Position numbers and translations under genes: made by a program | NCBI GenBank assembly: GCA_030388725.1 | Contig: CP128857.1 | Coordinates: 930,001 to 994,000 of the forward strand | Direction: 5' to 3' | Source: Prodigiosinella aquatilis | GTDB taxonomy: Bacteria > Pseudomonadota > Gammaproteobacteria > Enterobacterales > Enterobacteriaceae | Length of the DNA: 64,000 nucleotides | Shown here: positions 9,477 to 18,712 of the stretch, piece after piece | Numbering within the stretch: position 1 is the first letter of the stretch | How the letters are laid out: each line of letters begins with the position of its first letter | Notes under the pieces: model-generated | What the model was told of the DNA's origin: nothing | What the model saw: only the letters and a program-made list of their open reading frames with translations | Database searches by the model: none

Positions 9477-11204
9477 TCAGCAAAGTGTCTTTTCTTTAAT
9501 GAACCGGCTTACCAGGTTACTTAACTCTTCTGCAGTTGGTAGGGTCATAGCCTGTTCCGCCAGCGCCTTCGCATCTTCGTAATTTGCATTACGAATTATT
9601 TTCTTGATGCTTGGGATAGAGATAGAACTCATGCTGAATTCATCCAGACCCATTCCCAATAACAGTAGTGTAGCACGTTCGTCTCCAGCGAGCTCACCAC
9701 ACATACCTGTCCACTTGCCTTCGGCATGAGATGCGTCAATTACCTGTTTGATCAGGGTTAATACCGCTGGGGACATCGGGTTATAGAGATGGGAAATCAG
9801 CTCATTACCACGATCTACAGCCAGAGTATACTGAGTTAAGTCGTTTGTCCCAATACTAAAGAAATCAACTTCCTTCGCCAGATGGTGAGCAATGGCTGCA
9901 GCTGCTGGTGTTTCCACCATTACGCCCATTTCGATATTCTCATCATAAGCTTTACTTTCTTCTTTCAACTGCACTTTCAGCATATTCAGTTCGGCTTTAA
10001 GGGCACGAACTTCTTCGACTGAAATGATCATCGGGAACATGATTCGCAGTTTACCAAATGCGGACGCACGCAAAATGGCGCGTAGCTGTGCATGAAGAAT
10101 TTCTTTACGGTCAAGACAGATGCGAATAGCCCGCCAGCCGAGAAAAGGGTTTTCCTCTTTTGGCAGATTCATATATGGCAAATCTTTGTCGCCACCGATA
10201 TCCATGGTGCGGACAATCACTGCTTGTGCACCTACGGCTTCAGCCACGGCCTTGTAAGCCTGGAACTGTTCTTCTTCTGTCGGGAATGTATCACGGTCCA
10301 TGAACAGAAATTCTGTGCGGTACAGGCCAACACCTTCGGCGCCATTACGCTCGGCACCTGCTACGTCACGTACTGTACCAATGTTGGCACAGACTTCTAC
10401 CTGATGACCATCCAGTGTTATGGCTGGCAGGTCTTTCAGTTTGGCGAGCTCATATTTTTCGGTGTTGTATTGCTGCTGAACCGTTTTTAGCTGGTCAATT
10501 GTTTCTTGGCTTGGGTTTTGATAAACCTTGTTGTTGACACCGTCCAGAATCAGAAAATCACCGTTTTTAACCTGCTTGGTGACGTCGGTGGTGCCCACAA
10601 TGGCTGGCAATTCCAGTGAACGAGCCATGATAGAGGTATGTGATGTCCGTCCGCCAATATCAGTGATGAACCCCAGCACTTTGTCCAGATTTAACTGCGC
10701 AGTTTCAGATGGCGTCAGATCAGTTGCGACCAGAATCACTTCTTCCTGGATGTCGCCCAGGTCAACGATATTCATGCCGAGAATATTTTTCAGCAGACGC
10801 TTGCCAATGTCGCGCATGTCTGCCGCGCGTTCTTTCAGGTATTCATCATCAAGTTCTTCCAGCGCTTTGGCCTGGTTCTCGATAACAGAAAACGCCGCTG
10901 CATCAGCAGAGGCGTGCTCATCTTTAATCAGGGATATGATTTCCTGCTCGAATTCCTCATCTTCAAGTAACATGATATGCCCTTCGAAGATGGCTTCTTT
11001 CTCTGCACCCAGCGTTTCTGCCGCTTTGGTCTTGATCACTTCCAACTGTTTAGACGCTTTGGCGCGACCTTCCAGAAAACGGTCGACTTCCTTATTTACT
11101 TGATCTGCAGAGATTTTTTTTCGGTTGATGATAATCTCATCTTCTTTCAGTAAAAGTGCCTTACCAAAAGCGATACCGGGTGATACTAATATGCCTGAAA
11201 TCAT
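9477..11204 (-). CDS. ptsI: PTS enzyme I
   Basis: Phosphoenolpyruvate-protein phosphotransferase of 575 residues, full length. It takes phosphate from PEP onto a His and donates it to HPr His15. The phospho-His is in GGRTSHTSIMARSLELPAIVG (near residue 190). The PEP-binding domain shows GLYRTEFLFMDR, EENPFLGWRAIR and the C-terminal GMCGELAGDE with the catalytic Cys. It starts with MISGILVSPGIAFG as in E. coli and lies 47 bases after ptsH. Confidence 0.98.
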   Translation of the reverse strand: MISGILVSPGIAFGKALLLKEDEIIINRKKISADQVNKEVDRFLEGRAKASKQLEVIKTKAAETLGAEKEAIFEGHIMLLEDEEFEQEIISLIKDEHASADAAAFSVIENQAKALEELDDEYLKERAADMRDIGKRLLKNILGMNIVDLGDIQEEVILVATDLTPSETAQLNLDKVLGFITDIGGRTSHTSIMARSLELPAIVGTTDVTKQVKNGDFLILDGVNNKVYQNPSQETIDQLKTVQQQYNTEKYELAKLKDLPAITLDGHQVEVCANIGTVRDVAGAERNGAEGVGLYRTEFLFMDRDTFPTEEEQFQAYKAVAEAVGAQAVIVRTMDIGGDKDLPYMNLPKEENPFLGWRAIRICLDRKEILHAQLRAILRASAFGKLRIMFPMIISVEEVRALKAELNMLKVQLKEESKAYDENIEMGVMVETPAAAAIAHHLAKEVDFFSIGTNDLTQYTLAVDRGNELISHLYNPMSPAVLTLIKQVIDASHAEGKWTGMCGELAGDERATLLLLGMGLDEFSMSSISIPSIKKIIRNANYEDAKALAEQAMTLPTAEELSNLVSRFIKEKTLC

Positions 11205-11251
11205 AACCTTACCTTACTTGATACTGATGTTCACTAAAAAGACCGTGCCGT

Positions 11252-11509
11252 TTATTCGAGCTCAGCCATCAGTTTAACCAGATGTTCAACAGCTTTCTGT
11301 TCGTCTTCACCTTCTGCTGAAATAGTAACAACAGTACCCTGAGTTAAACCGAGTGTCTGTAATTTGAACAAACTTTTTGCGCTGGCGCTTTTTCCGTTAG
11401 AAGCAACGGTAATTTCTGAAGCAAAGCCCTTGGCTTCCTTGACAAATTGGGCGGCGGGTCGCGTGTGTAAGCCATTCGGAGCGGTAATAGTCACTTCTTG
11501 TTGGAACAT
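11252..11509 (-). CDS. ptsH: PTS phosphocarrier HPr
   Basis: Small cytoplasmic phosphocarrier of 85 residues. The phospho-acceptor His15 is in NGLHTRPAAQ and the conserved Ser46 in AKSLFKLQTLGL. It transfers phosphate from enzyme I to sugar-specific EIIA domains. It heads the ptsH-ptsI-crr operon transcribed on the minus strand, with a long leader upstream. Confidence 0.98.
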   Translation of the reverse strand: MFQQEVTITAPNGLHTRPAAQFVKEAKGFASEITVASNGKSASAKSLFKLQTLGLTQGTVVTISAEGEDEQKAVEHLVKLMAELE

Positions 11510-11870
11510 TCTGTTTTCCCCAACTTATTGGATTAAAAATTAATGTTGTGGAACTAAAGTTTAGTGTGTCCACCGAACTTTAGCCTGTTTGGTTAGCACC
11601 CTGAGCATGTTACAGGGGCAGGCCGGGATGCGGCAAGGAGACAACTTCACGTTTCCCTTATTACAATATCAGTAATAATCACCTGTTTTCTACTCGAACA
11701 CTGGCAGTGTGGGAAGTTTACTTTCACTATTTCATCCCTACCAAGAGCGATTTTGCAAAAAGGATCTTAACGGATATTAATTTCACGCATCAAAATAATT
11801 GACCGGTTAAATACTAAACTTGGCTCGGAAAAGCAATGCATAAGTAATGGAAAGTTTGAAGTCTGCCGCA
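11510..11870 (-). promoter_or_regulatory. ptsH upstream leader and promoter region
   Basis: About 360 bases without a gene between the ptsH start and the cysK terminator. In related enterics this interval carries several ptsH promoters responding to CRP-cAMP and Mlc. I see AT-rich stretches consistent with promoters but no match I would assign to a particular operator. Confidence 0.5.
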
Positions 11871-11898
11871 AAAAAGCACCCCGAGAGGTGCTTTTTTT
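11871..11898 (-). terminator. cysK: cysK rho-independent terminator
   Basis: The stem AAAAAAGCACC / GGTGCTTTTTT around a short CCGAGA loop lies 37 bases past the cysK stop, with a T-run on either strand. It ends cysK and separates it from the pts operon. Confidence 0.85.
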
Positions 11899-11934
11899 AA
11901 CATTTTGATTACTATTCGTGCGTATGGTGGAGGG

Positions 11935-12903
11935 TTACTGCTGTAGTTCCTGTTCGGTAAACAGATCCGCAAACAGGGCTGTACTCAGATAACGTTCACC
12001 GGAAGACGGTAAAATAACGACGATAGTTTTATTTGAAAATGCATCTTCTTTTAGTAGATTAAGTGCCGCAGCTACTGCTGCACCGGAGGAAATACCAGCC
12101 AGAATACCTTCCTCTTCCATCAACCGGCGGGCTGTCTGGATAGCCTCGTCATTGCTGATTTTCTCTACGCGATCAATCAGCTTCAGATCCAAATTGTCTG
12201 GGATGAATCCAGCACCGATGCCTTGAATCTTGTGTGGACCCGGCTTGATTTCTTCACCAGCCAGTGCCTGGCTTATTACCGGAGAATCAGTGGGTTCAAC
12301 GGCGACAGTAGTAATCGCTTTACCTTTGGTGTTCTTGATGTAACGGCTTACTCCCGTTAATGTCCCCCCTGTACCCACCCCGGCGATGAATACATCCACT
12401 TGACCGTCGGTATCTTCCCAGATTTCCGGGCCAGTTGTTTTTTCATGAATTTCGGGGTTGGCCGGGTTACTAAACTGCTGCAGCATCAGATAACGCTGCG
12501 GGTCGCTGGCAACGATTTCTTCTGCTTTGGTGATGGCGCCTTTCATCCCTTTGGCGCCTTCAGTCAGTACCAGGTTGGCTCCCAGCGCCTTGAGCAACTT
12601 GCGGCGTTCAATACTCATGGTTTCCGGCATGGTCAGCGTCAGCTTATAGCCACGTGCAGCAGCAACGTAAGCTAAAGCAATACCGGTGTTACCACTGGTA
12701 GGTTCTACGAGTTCGATACCCGATTTCAGTACGCCACGTTTTTCCGCATCCCAAATCATATTGGCACCGATGCGGCATTTTACGCTGAAACTTGGGTTAC
12801 GGGATTCAACCTTGACCAGGATGCGCCCATTACCGATACGATTCAGGCGAACCAGCGGCGTATGGCCGATTGTAAAAGAATTGTCTTCATAGATCTTGCT
12901 CAT
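11935..12903 (-). CDS. cysK: cysteine synthase A
   Basis: O-acetylserine (thiol)-lyase of 322 residues, a PLP enzyme that makes L-cysteine from O-acetylserine and sulfide. PLP-binding Lys42 lies in NPSFSVKCRIG; the substrate loop is EPTSGNTGIALA and the phosphate-binding loop GVGTGGTLTGV, all as in E. coli CysK. The final residues fit the CysE-interacting fold. It is downstream of cysZ on the same strand with a 146-base gap, the usual enteric neighbourhood cysZ-cysK-ptsHI-crr. Confidence 0.97.
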   Translation of the reverse strand: MSKIYEDNSFTIGHTPLVRLNRIGNGRILVKVESRNPSFSVKCRIGANMIWDAEKRGVLKSGIELVEPTSGNTGIALAYVAAARGYKLTLTMPETMSIERRKLLKALGANLVLTEGAKGMKGAITKAEEIVASDPQRYLMLQQFSNPANPEIHEKTTGPEIWEDTDGQVDVFIAGVGTGGTLTGVSRYIKNTKGKAITTVAVEPTDSPVISQALAGEEIKPGPHKIQGIGAGFIPDNLDLKLIDRVEKISNDEAIQTARRLMEEEGILAGISSGAAVAAALNLLKEDAFSNKTIVVILPSSGERYLSTALFADLFTEQELQQ

Positions 12904-13049
12904 AGCCTGTCCTTTAATGACTGTATGAAATTTTTTGTGAACATCAGAGAGAATACCTGTTCATGGCGGCCAGTGAAGTAAGGAATCGTTATATCGTTAT
13001 GTTCTTAGGAAATATATTTTCATCATTTACTTGATATCAACTGATTACA

Positions 13050-13823
13050 TTACCGGCGTGGTTTTAGTGCCTCGGACAGATGGCGATAACGGTCAACCCA
13101 CAACGCTGTTGCGCCACAAACCGCAACCGGCATGATAATCAGGTTAAGTACCGGGATGAGAGTAAACAAACTAATCAAGGCGCCAAACTGCAAATTGGTC
13201 ATCTTGTGCTGCCGTAGTGCTTTTCGCATGACAGGAAAACTGACTTTATGGTTATCAAATGGATAATCACAATATTGTATTGCCAGCATCCAGGCACTGA
13301 ACATGAACCAAATTACAGGTGCTAGTGTTTGACCGATTCCTGGTATGAAATAGAGCAGTAGCAATACCACTGCCCGAGGTAAATAATAGGCCAGTTTCTG
13401 AACTTCACGCTTCATGATGCGGGGAATATCTTTGGCGATGCTGATAATACCGCTGTCCGGCAGCGCTTTTCCGGTCAAGCGAGCTTCCAACTGTTCGGCC
13501 AGCAGACCATTGAACGGTGCGGCAATAAAATTGGTGATAGTGCTGAATAAGTAACTGAAAACCAGCAAGACAGAAATAACCGCCAGTGGCCAGATGAGAT
13601 AACTTAGCCATTGCAGCCAATGTGGAATATCGGCCATGAGATGGGGTATCCAGTTATCTAGCTGATGCAACAGCCACCAGAAAGCGCCACTCATCAAAAG
13701 AACATTGATCAGCATGGGAAGAATGACAAAACGACGGATGCCGGGAAGAGAGAGCAAATGCCATCCTTTCACAAAGTAATAGATACCACTATGGTTGTTA
13801 TCAGTGTATTGCAGGTCAGACAT
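13050..13823 (-). CDS. cysZ: sulfate transporter CysZ
   Basis: Inner-membrane sulfate permease of 257 residues feeding cysteine biosynthesis. The N-terminus GIYYFVKGWHLLSLPGIRRFV and the central QKLAYYLPRAVVLLLLYFIPGIGQTLAPVIWFMF region are characteristic of the CysZ/EI24 family, with several long hydrophobic segments. It is divergent from zipA and upstream of cysK, as in E. coli. Confidence 0.94.
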   Translation of the reverse strand: MSDLQYTDNNHSGIYYFVKGWHLLSLPGIRRFVILPMLINVLLMSGAFWWLLHQLDNWIPHLMADIPHWLQWLSYLIWPLAVISVLLVFSYLFSTITNFIAAPFNGLLAEQLEARLTGKALPDSGIISIAKDIPRIMKREVQKLAYYLPRAVVLLLLYFIPGIGQTLAPVIWFMFSAWMLAIQYCDYPFDNHKVSFPVMRKALRQHKMTNLQFGALISLFTLIPVLNLIIMPVAVCGATALWVDRYRHLSEALKPRR

Positions 13824-14043
13824 CTTGTCGGTCGCTCCATTAATTGCAGGTTATCGCATCATATAGAGATGATTTTCTGCTGGCTAGCGCGCTTTTGTAT
13901 GAAAAAACAGCAAAAAGGTGCGAACTATCTATCTTTATTATCATAAACTACCGACCAGACTTGCACTTGTGTACACAGGCAAATAGAGTTAGTGGTATGA
14001 GGGTTTGCCGTGGTGGCAATGTATTGGAACAACTGGGATAGCA

Positions 14044-14967
14044 ATGATGCAGGACTTGCGTCTGATATTAATCGTTGTTGGCGCGATCGCAATTATAGCA
14101 CTGTTACTGCACGGCTTGTGGACAAGCCGTAAAGAGCGTTCGTCCCTTTTTCGAGATCGTCCCGTTAAGCGTATCAAGCCGGAGCGTACTGAAGCACCGC
14201 TTGAGGAGCTTGACGAAGGTGTGGGTGAAGTTCGTGTAAGGAAGACTCGAACGGAGAATGAACCATCTCTGGGTAGCTATAATACCCAGGGGCAGAATGC
14301 GGCTAACAAATCATCTGTCCCACCAAGTCAGCGTTCTATGTCAGCATCTGACGATGCTTACGATCCACTGTTGGGTGAAAACACGTCGGAGGACGTTTTT
14401 CATGTTCAGCATGATTCTGGTGTTGTACCACCTCGGCAGCATCCAAGGGATGACGATCAGCCTGTAGAGCCGCCTGAAACTTCCTATTCAGAATCTGGAT
14501 TTGATGCACCGGTGGCAGAATCCGCACCTGAGGAGGATGCCGCAGCAAAAGAAGTCGTACTGGTGTTGCATGTTGCGGCCCACCACGGAGGTATCATTGG
14601 CGGTGAAGTGCTGTTGCAGAGTGTATTGCAGTCAGGTTTTCAGTTTGGTGAGATGAGTATTTTTCATCGTTACGTTAATCCTGCGGGCGGTGGTCCGGTG
14701 CTGTTTAGTCTGGCAAATATGGTGAAGCCAGGGTCTTTCAGTGTGGATGAAATGTCCGAGTTTTCGACGCCTGGTGTGTCAATCTTTATGATGGTGCCTT
14801 CCTACGGCGATGCCAATCAGAATTTCAAACTGATGCTACAGTCAGCCCAGCGTATTGCGGATGATGTGGGCGGCGTGGTGTTGGATGATGAACGGCGAAT
14901 GATGACGCCGCAAAAGGTTGAGTCTTATAAAGCTCGAATTCGTGACGTACTGAAAGCCAACAGTTGA
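14044..14967 (+). CDS. zipA: cell division protein ZipA
   Basis: Essential divisome protein of 307 residues anchoring FtsZ to the inner membrane. The start at 14044 gives MMQDLRLILIVVGAIAI, identical in pattern to E. coli ZipA; an upstream in-frame start at 14005 is not supported. After the single N-terminal helix come a basic RSSLFRDRPVKR patch, a charged and proline-rich linker (about 45-165) shorter than that of E. coli, and the C-terminal FtsZ-binding domain with FSLANMVKPGSF and QSAQRIADDVGGVVLDDERRMMTPQK. In most enterics ligA follows directly; here it does not. Confidence 0.96.
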   Translation: MMQDLRLILIVVGAIAIIALLLHGLWTSRKERSSLFRDRPVKRIKPERTEAPLEELDEGVGEVRVRKTRTENEPSLGSYNTQGQNAANKSSVPPSQRSMSASDDAYDPLLGENTSEDVFHVQHDSGVVPPRQHPRDDDQPVEPPETSYSESGFDAPVAESAPEEDAAAKEVVLVLHVAAHHGGIIGGEVLLQSVLQSGFQFGEMSIFHRYVNPAGGGPVLFSLANMVKPGSFSVDEMSEFSTPGVSIFMMVPSYGDANQNFKLMLQSAQRIADDVGGVVLDDERRMMTPQKVESYKARIRDVLKANS

Positions 14968-14980
14968 TAGCAGTGGTTTA

Positions 14981-15030
14981 GGTGTAAAAGTAAAAAGCCC
15001 CCGCTTACGGGGGCTTTTTACTTTTACACC
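14981..15030. terminator. zipA: 50-bp perfect inverted repeat acting as zipA terminator
   Basis: Two perfectly complementary 23-base arms (GGTGTAAAAGTAAAAAGCCC... and its reverse complement) enclose a 4-base loop. The core GCCCCCG-loop-CGGGGGC flanked by A and T runs is a strong bidirectional terminator just after the zipA stop. The arms are much longer than a terminator needs. Confidence 0.85.
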
Positions 15031-15091
15031 ATGATGAATGTGTTTGGGTATTCCAACTGTGGTGAACAATAGAAATACAGGGTGGTCGGTT

Positions 15092-16342
15092 GTGAGCGCG
15101 AATGGATTAAAACAGGAAATTGGTTTAGTGCAGGGTATCGGATTGCTGTCAACATCGTTATTGGGCACCGGCGTATTTGCTGTACCGGCATTAGTGGCGC
15201 AATCATCACATGCAGATAGTTTGTGGGCCTGGCCGTTGTTGATCCTGTTTGTCTTTCCTATTGCCATTGCTTTTGCTTCTCTGGGGCGTCATTTCCCAAA
15301 TGCTGGAGGAGCAGCGCATTTTGTCACGTTGGCGTTTGGTCCTCGTTTGGCGCGTGTGACTGGCTGGCTGTTTTTGTCTGTTATTCCCATTGGTTTGCCT
15401 GCCGCTATGCAAATTGCCGCCGGGTTCTGGCAGGCGGCATTTGGTTGGGGAGAGCGAGGGTTGTTGGTGGTTCAGCTACTGACGCTTGGTGTTATTTGGC
15501 TATTGGGGATACGCAGTGCCGGTTCCAGTGCCACGATCCAAACGATTATCGCATTCCTGGTGGTTGCCTTGGTGGTAGCTATCTGGTGGCAGGGCGATAT
15601 TACGCCAGCGCAAATTCCCTGGCCAGCATTGGATAATATTTCATGGCCTCATACCTTTAATGCGCTAGCCGTTATGTTCTGGTGTTTTGTCGGCCTGGAG
15701 GCGTTTGCCCATCTGGCAACAGAATTCAAATCACCGGAACGGGATTTCCCGCGTGCGTTGTTGATCGGCATGTTGGTCGCTGGAGTAGTCTACTGGGGAT
15801 GTACTGTCGCGGTGCTGCATTTTGGCGCCTATGGTTCGGGTAGGGCTGCTACGGCATCGTTACCAGACATTGTTGTACGGTTGTTCGGTGAGCGTGCGTT
15901 GTGGATTGCCTGTATCGTGGGTTATCTCGCCTGCTTTGCCAGCGTGAACATTTATACGCAGGGGTTTTCTCGTCTGGTGTGGTCTCAGGCATCGAGCAGC
16001 AGCCCGCTGGCAAAGCTCTCCGCCGGGCAGGCTCCCGTTAATGCTCTTTCTGTCGTGGTGCTCTGCTGCCTGGTGTGTTGTGTGCTGATTTACTGGTTGG
16101 CACTACCGCTGGATACGCTGATTGTGTATGCCAATGGTATTTTTGTGCTGATATACCTGCTCTGTATGCTGGCGGGATGTCGTTTATTACGGGGACGCTC
16201 GCGAGTGATGGCGGCTATCGGCAGCGTACTCTGTGGTGCTTTGTTGGTCGTAATTGGTGGGAGGTCGCTCTACGCACTGATAATGTTCGGTGCGCTGTGG
16301 CTGTTTTTGCCGCATAAGTCTACTGCGTTGCTATCAGAATAA
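15092..16342 (+). CDS. yjeH: YjeH-type amino-acid exporter
   Basis: APC-superfamily membrane protein of 416 residues. E. coli YjeH exports L-methionine and branched-chain amino acids. GTG at 15092 aligns with the E. coli N-terminus (xGLKQEIGLVQGIGLLSTSLLGTGVFAVPAL); the open frame upstream gives no similar sequence. RVTGWLFLSVIPIGLPAAMQIAAGF and MFWCFVGLEAFAHLATEFKSPERDFPRAL are nearly the same as in E. coli. It follows the zipA terminator where ligA would be expected and is transcribed toward ubiK. Confidence 0.9.
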   Translation: MSANGLKQEIGLVQGIGLLSTSLLGTGVFAVPALVAQSSHADSLWAWPLLILFVFPIAIAFASLGRHFPNAGGAAHFVTLAFGPRLARVTGWLFLSVIPIGLPAAMQIAAGFWQAAFGWGERGLLVVQLLTLGVIWLLGIRSAGSSATIQTIIAFLVVALVVAIWWQGDITPAQIPWPALDNISWPHTFNALAVMFWCFVGLEAFAHLATEFKSPERDFPRALLIGMLVAGVVYWGCTVAVLHFGAYGSGRAATASLPDIVVRLFGERALWIACIVGYLACFASVNIYTQGFSRLVWSQASSSSPLAKLSAGQAPVNALSVVVLCCLVCCVLIYWLALPLDTLIVYANGIFVLIYLLCMLAGCRLLRGRSRVMAAIGSVLCGALLVVIGGRSLYALIMFGALWLFLPHKSTALLSE

Positions 16343-16362
16343 AACCACTATTGGTATACAAA

Positions 16363-16393
16363 AGACAGAGCCGGATTCGTCATGGCTCTGTCT
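16363..16393. terminator. hairpin between convergent yjeH and ubiK
   Basis: AGACAGAGCC and GGCTCTGTCT form a 10-bp stem around an 11-base loop in the gap between converging genes. The T-run is poor on both strands, so termination efficiency is uncertain. Confidence 0.55.
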
Positions 16394-16399
16394 GATGGA

Positions 16400-16681
16400 C
16401 TACTCGTGATCAGTAGGTTGTTGCGCCGCAGCCTCAGGGGCTGTTTTAGTTTCAAGCTCAGTCAGCCTTTGCTCCAGCATTGCCAGTTTTTCGCGGGTAC
16501 GTAACAGTACCTGGGTTTGTATGTCGAACTCTTCCCGGTTGACTAAGTTGAGCTTGGTGAGTTGCGATTGCAGTACCTGGCGGATCTTTTTCTCCACGTC
16601 TTCACCCAGCTCCCGGATGCCTTTGGGCATGGATTCATGCACCTGGCGGGCGATTTGTTCTATTTTCTTCGGGTCAATCAT
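16400..16681 (-). CDS. ubiK: ubiquinone biosynthesis accessory factor UbiK
   Basis: Small coiled-coil protein of 93 residues (BMFP family, formerly YqiC) that helps the UbiJ-containing aerobic ubiquinone complex. It opens with MIDPKKIEQIARQVHESMPKG, has an amphipathic helix and a heptad-like segment REKLAMLEQRLTELE (about 60-78), and ends in an Ala/Gln/Pro tail. It is divergent from the riboswitch-ribB unit, the same arrangement as in E. coli. Confidence 0.93.
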   Translation of the reverse strand: MIDPKKIEQIARQVHESMPKGIRELGEDVEKKIRQVLQSQLTKLNLVNREEFDIQTQVLLRTREKLAMLEQRLTELETKTAPEAAAQQPTDHE

Positions 16682-16840
16682 GAGGTTTTCCTGATTTCTC
16701 TGACGGCATAATGATGTCTGTAAGTGTAATGCGTGTCAGGCATTGTATAAACTAAAAGTGATTGCCATCGTGTGTAATTTCACTCTGAACACCCATGTTA
16801 TGAATTGCTCTGTAATATAATTGGCGTTATAGTTATCGGA

Positions 16841-17005
16841 CTTATTCTCAGGGCGGGGCGTAATTCCCCACCGGCGGTAAACCAGCGATATACCGATGTA
16901 TATTCGTTGGAAGCCCGCGAGCGCTCAGGTTGCCCGTGCAGCCTGAGGTCAGCAGATCCGGTGAAATTCCGGAGCCGACGGTTATAGTCCGGATGGGAGA
17001 GATTA
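16841..17005 (+). ncRNA. FMN riboswitch (RFN element)
   Basis: The conserved RFN blocks are present in order: TTCTCAGGGCGGGGCG, CCCCACCGGCGGTAA, AGCCCGCGAGCGC, GGTCAGCAGATCCGGTGAA, CGGAGCCGACGGTTATAGTC and GGATGGGAGAGA. It lies 127 bases upstream of ribB on the same strand, where FMN binding is known to lower expression. Between it and ribB, TCCTCAA is partly complementary to the GGTGAGG ribosome-binding site, which could act in the expression platform. Confidence 0.97.
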
Positions 17006-17131
17006 ACGGTTTCTGTCAGGTTAACGCCTGCTCGCGTTATTTTATTGGTTTTTGTTGCAATCAGTGACAAAAGCAACTCCTCAAGATCGCCCTGATTCTG
17101 GTAACCCATAATAACGGTGAGGTTTTTTACC

Positions 17132-17785
17132 ATGAATCAGACATTACTTTCCAAATTTGGTACTCCTGCTGAACGCGTTGAACGTGCGCTTGATGCTCTG
17201 CGTCAAGGGCGTGGCGTTATGGTGCTGGACGACGAAGATCGTGAAAACGAAGGTGACATGATCTTCTCTGCGGAGAAGATGACGGTGGAACAGATGGCAC
17301 TGACGATCCGTCATGGCAGTGGCATTGTGTGCCTGTGCTTGACGGAAGAACGCCGTCAGGCGCTGGAACTGCCCATGATGGTGGAACATAACTCCAGCCA
17401 TTACCAGACAGCCTTCACGGTGACGATTGAAGCCGCAGAAGGTGTAACCACCGGCGTGTCTGCCGCTGACCGTATTACCACTATTCGTGCCGCGATTGCC
17501 GATGATGCCCGACCCAGCGACCTGAATCACCCCGGTCATGTTTTCCCGCTGCGTGCTCTGCCGGGTGGGGTTCTGGTTCGTGGGGGTCACACTGAAGCGA
17601 CTGTCGACATGATGACACTGGCTGGCCTGAAACCGTTTGGTGTGCTGTGTGAATTAACTAACGATGATGGTTCCATGGCTCACGCACCTGAAGTGATCAC
17701 TTTTGCCAAACAACACGATATGCCTGTGCTGACCATTGAGGATCTGGTGGAGTACCGCCACGCCCTGGAGCGCAAAGCAAGCTGA
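17132..17785 (+). CDS. ribB: 3,4-dihydroxy-2-butanone-4-phosphate synthase
   Basis: Riboflavin pathway enzyme of 217 residues that converts ribulose 5-phosphate to DHBP and formate. The ATG at 17132 gives MNQTLLSKFGTPAERVE as in E. coli and has GGTGAGG upstream; an in-frame ATG at 17117 is less likely. DDEDRENEGDMIF carries the acidic metal ligands, and HGSGIVCLC, GVTTGVSAADRITT and RGGHTEATVDM are the other signature stretches. It lacks a fused RibA domain. Expression is under the FMN riboswitch. Confidence 0.97.
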   Translation: MNQTLLSKFGTPAERVERALDALRQGRGVMVLDDEDRENEGDMIFSAEKMTVEQMALTIRHGSGIVCLCLTEERRQALELPMMVEHNSSHYQTAFTVTIEAAEGVTTGVSAADRITTIRAAIADDARPSDLNHPGHVFPLRALPGGVLVRGGHTEATVDMMTLAGLKPFGVLCELTNDDGSMAHAPEVITFAKQHDMPVLTIEDLVEYRHALERKAS

Positions 17786-17816
17786 TTTGGTGATTTTGAA
17801 CCGAACGATATAGCAG

Positions 17817-17840
17817 AGGCCGACTTGTCGGCCTTTTTTT
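17817..17840. terminator. ribB: ribB terminator
   Basis: AGGCCGAC and GTCGGCCT form the stem and are followed by a run of seven T on the plus strand. It lies between the convergent ribB and tehB. Confidence 0.85.
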
Positions 17841-17848
17841 CTGGGAAT

Positions 17849-18712
17849 TTATTCCGGTTTTTTTGCCAACAGGGTGGCAAAGCGTAGTTGGATACGGTTG
17901 CCGTTAGCGTCAGTTTTATGCAGTTCGCCAACGTCTTCGTTGTATTTGAGCAATTCCCATCCAGTATAGTATTGCCGTAGCTCGTCCTGTTTGAAGGTAA
18001 ACGAAAACGGAATGGTACAAGGGAAATCGTCTGTCGACATGACGGTTACTATCAGATTATGACCTCCTGCCGATGTGTTTTGCTGCATGTTACGGGTAAT
18101 AAAGGGAATGCGTTCCCGATCCAAAAACATGAATACCACCGTGGACAAGATAAAATCGTAGGAGGCGTGGATATCCGCCAGATTAATGTCATGTACAGTG
18201 GCATGGATCCCGTTGAGCTGTTCATGGGTGATAATGTTATTTAGCACACTGATGCTTTGCGCACTCTTATCGTAGGCCGTTACCTCAAAGCCCTTCAGGT
18301 TCAAATAGAGTGAATTACGGCCACGACCACAACCCAAGTCCAATGCTCTACCCGGTTTGATATGGTCTATTGCATTAATGACTTCTGAATGGGTGCGGGT
18401 TAACTCATACTTTTGGTGGTAATAATCTTCTGTGTTGCAGTAAAAACCGAGTTGGCATTCCATATCATCAGAACATGAAACGATGCGATGCCAATGATGG
18501 GGTTCAATGTAAGGTGGTTGTTGTTGGACTGAAAAATAGTGTAACTCTTGAGTGTCGCCGTTCTCTTCTAACTGTGCAAAAGTCAGATTGCCTTTCAGAA
18601 TATGTAATCTTGCCCAGGTACCTTCCTGGATATTGTGCTTTTCCCTGAACGCCGCCGGTAAAGTGTTACTGTTCCACACTGGCATCTGTTTGTAGCAAAT
18701 CAACGCCTGCAT
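17849..18712 (-). CDS. tehB: tellurite resistance methyltransferase TehB, with cupin-like N-terminal domain
   Basis: SAM-dependent methyltransferase of 287 residues. This is the long TehB form, as in Haemophilus, with a DUF1971-type domain (about residues 1-85) before the methyltransferase; E. coli TehB lacks that domain. The glycine loop is ALDLGCGRGRNSLYL, followed by STVVFMFLDRERIP and MSTDDFPC. I chose the start at 18712 (MQALICYKQMPVW), which follows AAGAGG and matches Haemophilus TehB; an ATG 8 codons upstream also exists. Role in tellurite or oxidant resistance comes from family knowledge. Confidence 0.88.
   Translation of the reverse strand: MQALICYKQMPVWNSNTLPAAFREKHNIQEGTWARLHILKGNLTFAQLEENGDTQELHYFSVQQQPPYIEPHHWHRIVSCSDDMECQLGFYCNTEDYYHQKYELTRTHSEVINAIDHIKPGRALDLGCGRGRNSLYLNLKGFEVTAYDKSAQSISVLNNIITHEQLNGIHATVHDINLADIHASYDFILSTVVFMFLDRERIPFITRNMQQNTSAGGHNLIVTVMSTDDFPCTIPFSFTFKQDELRQYYTGWELLKYNEDVGELHKTDANGNRIQLRFATLLAKKPE

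Noticed and set aside
10092..11103. Plus-strand open frames opposite ptsI
   Set aside because: Antisense shadows of the conserved enzyme I gene, dominated by Ser, Arg and Phe.
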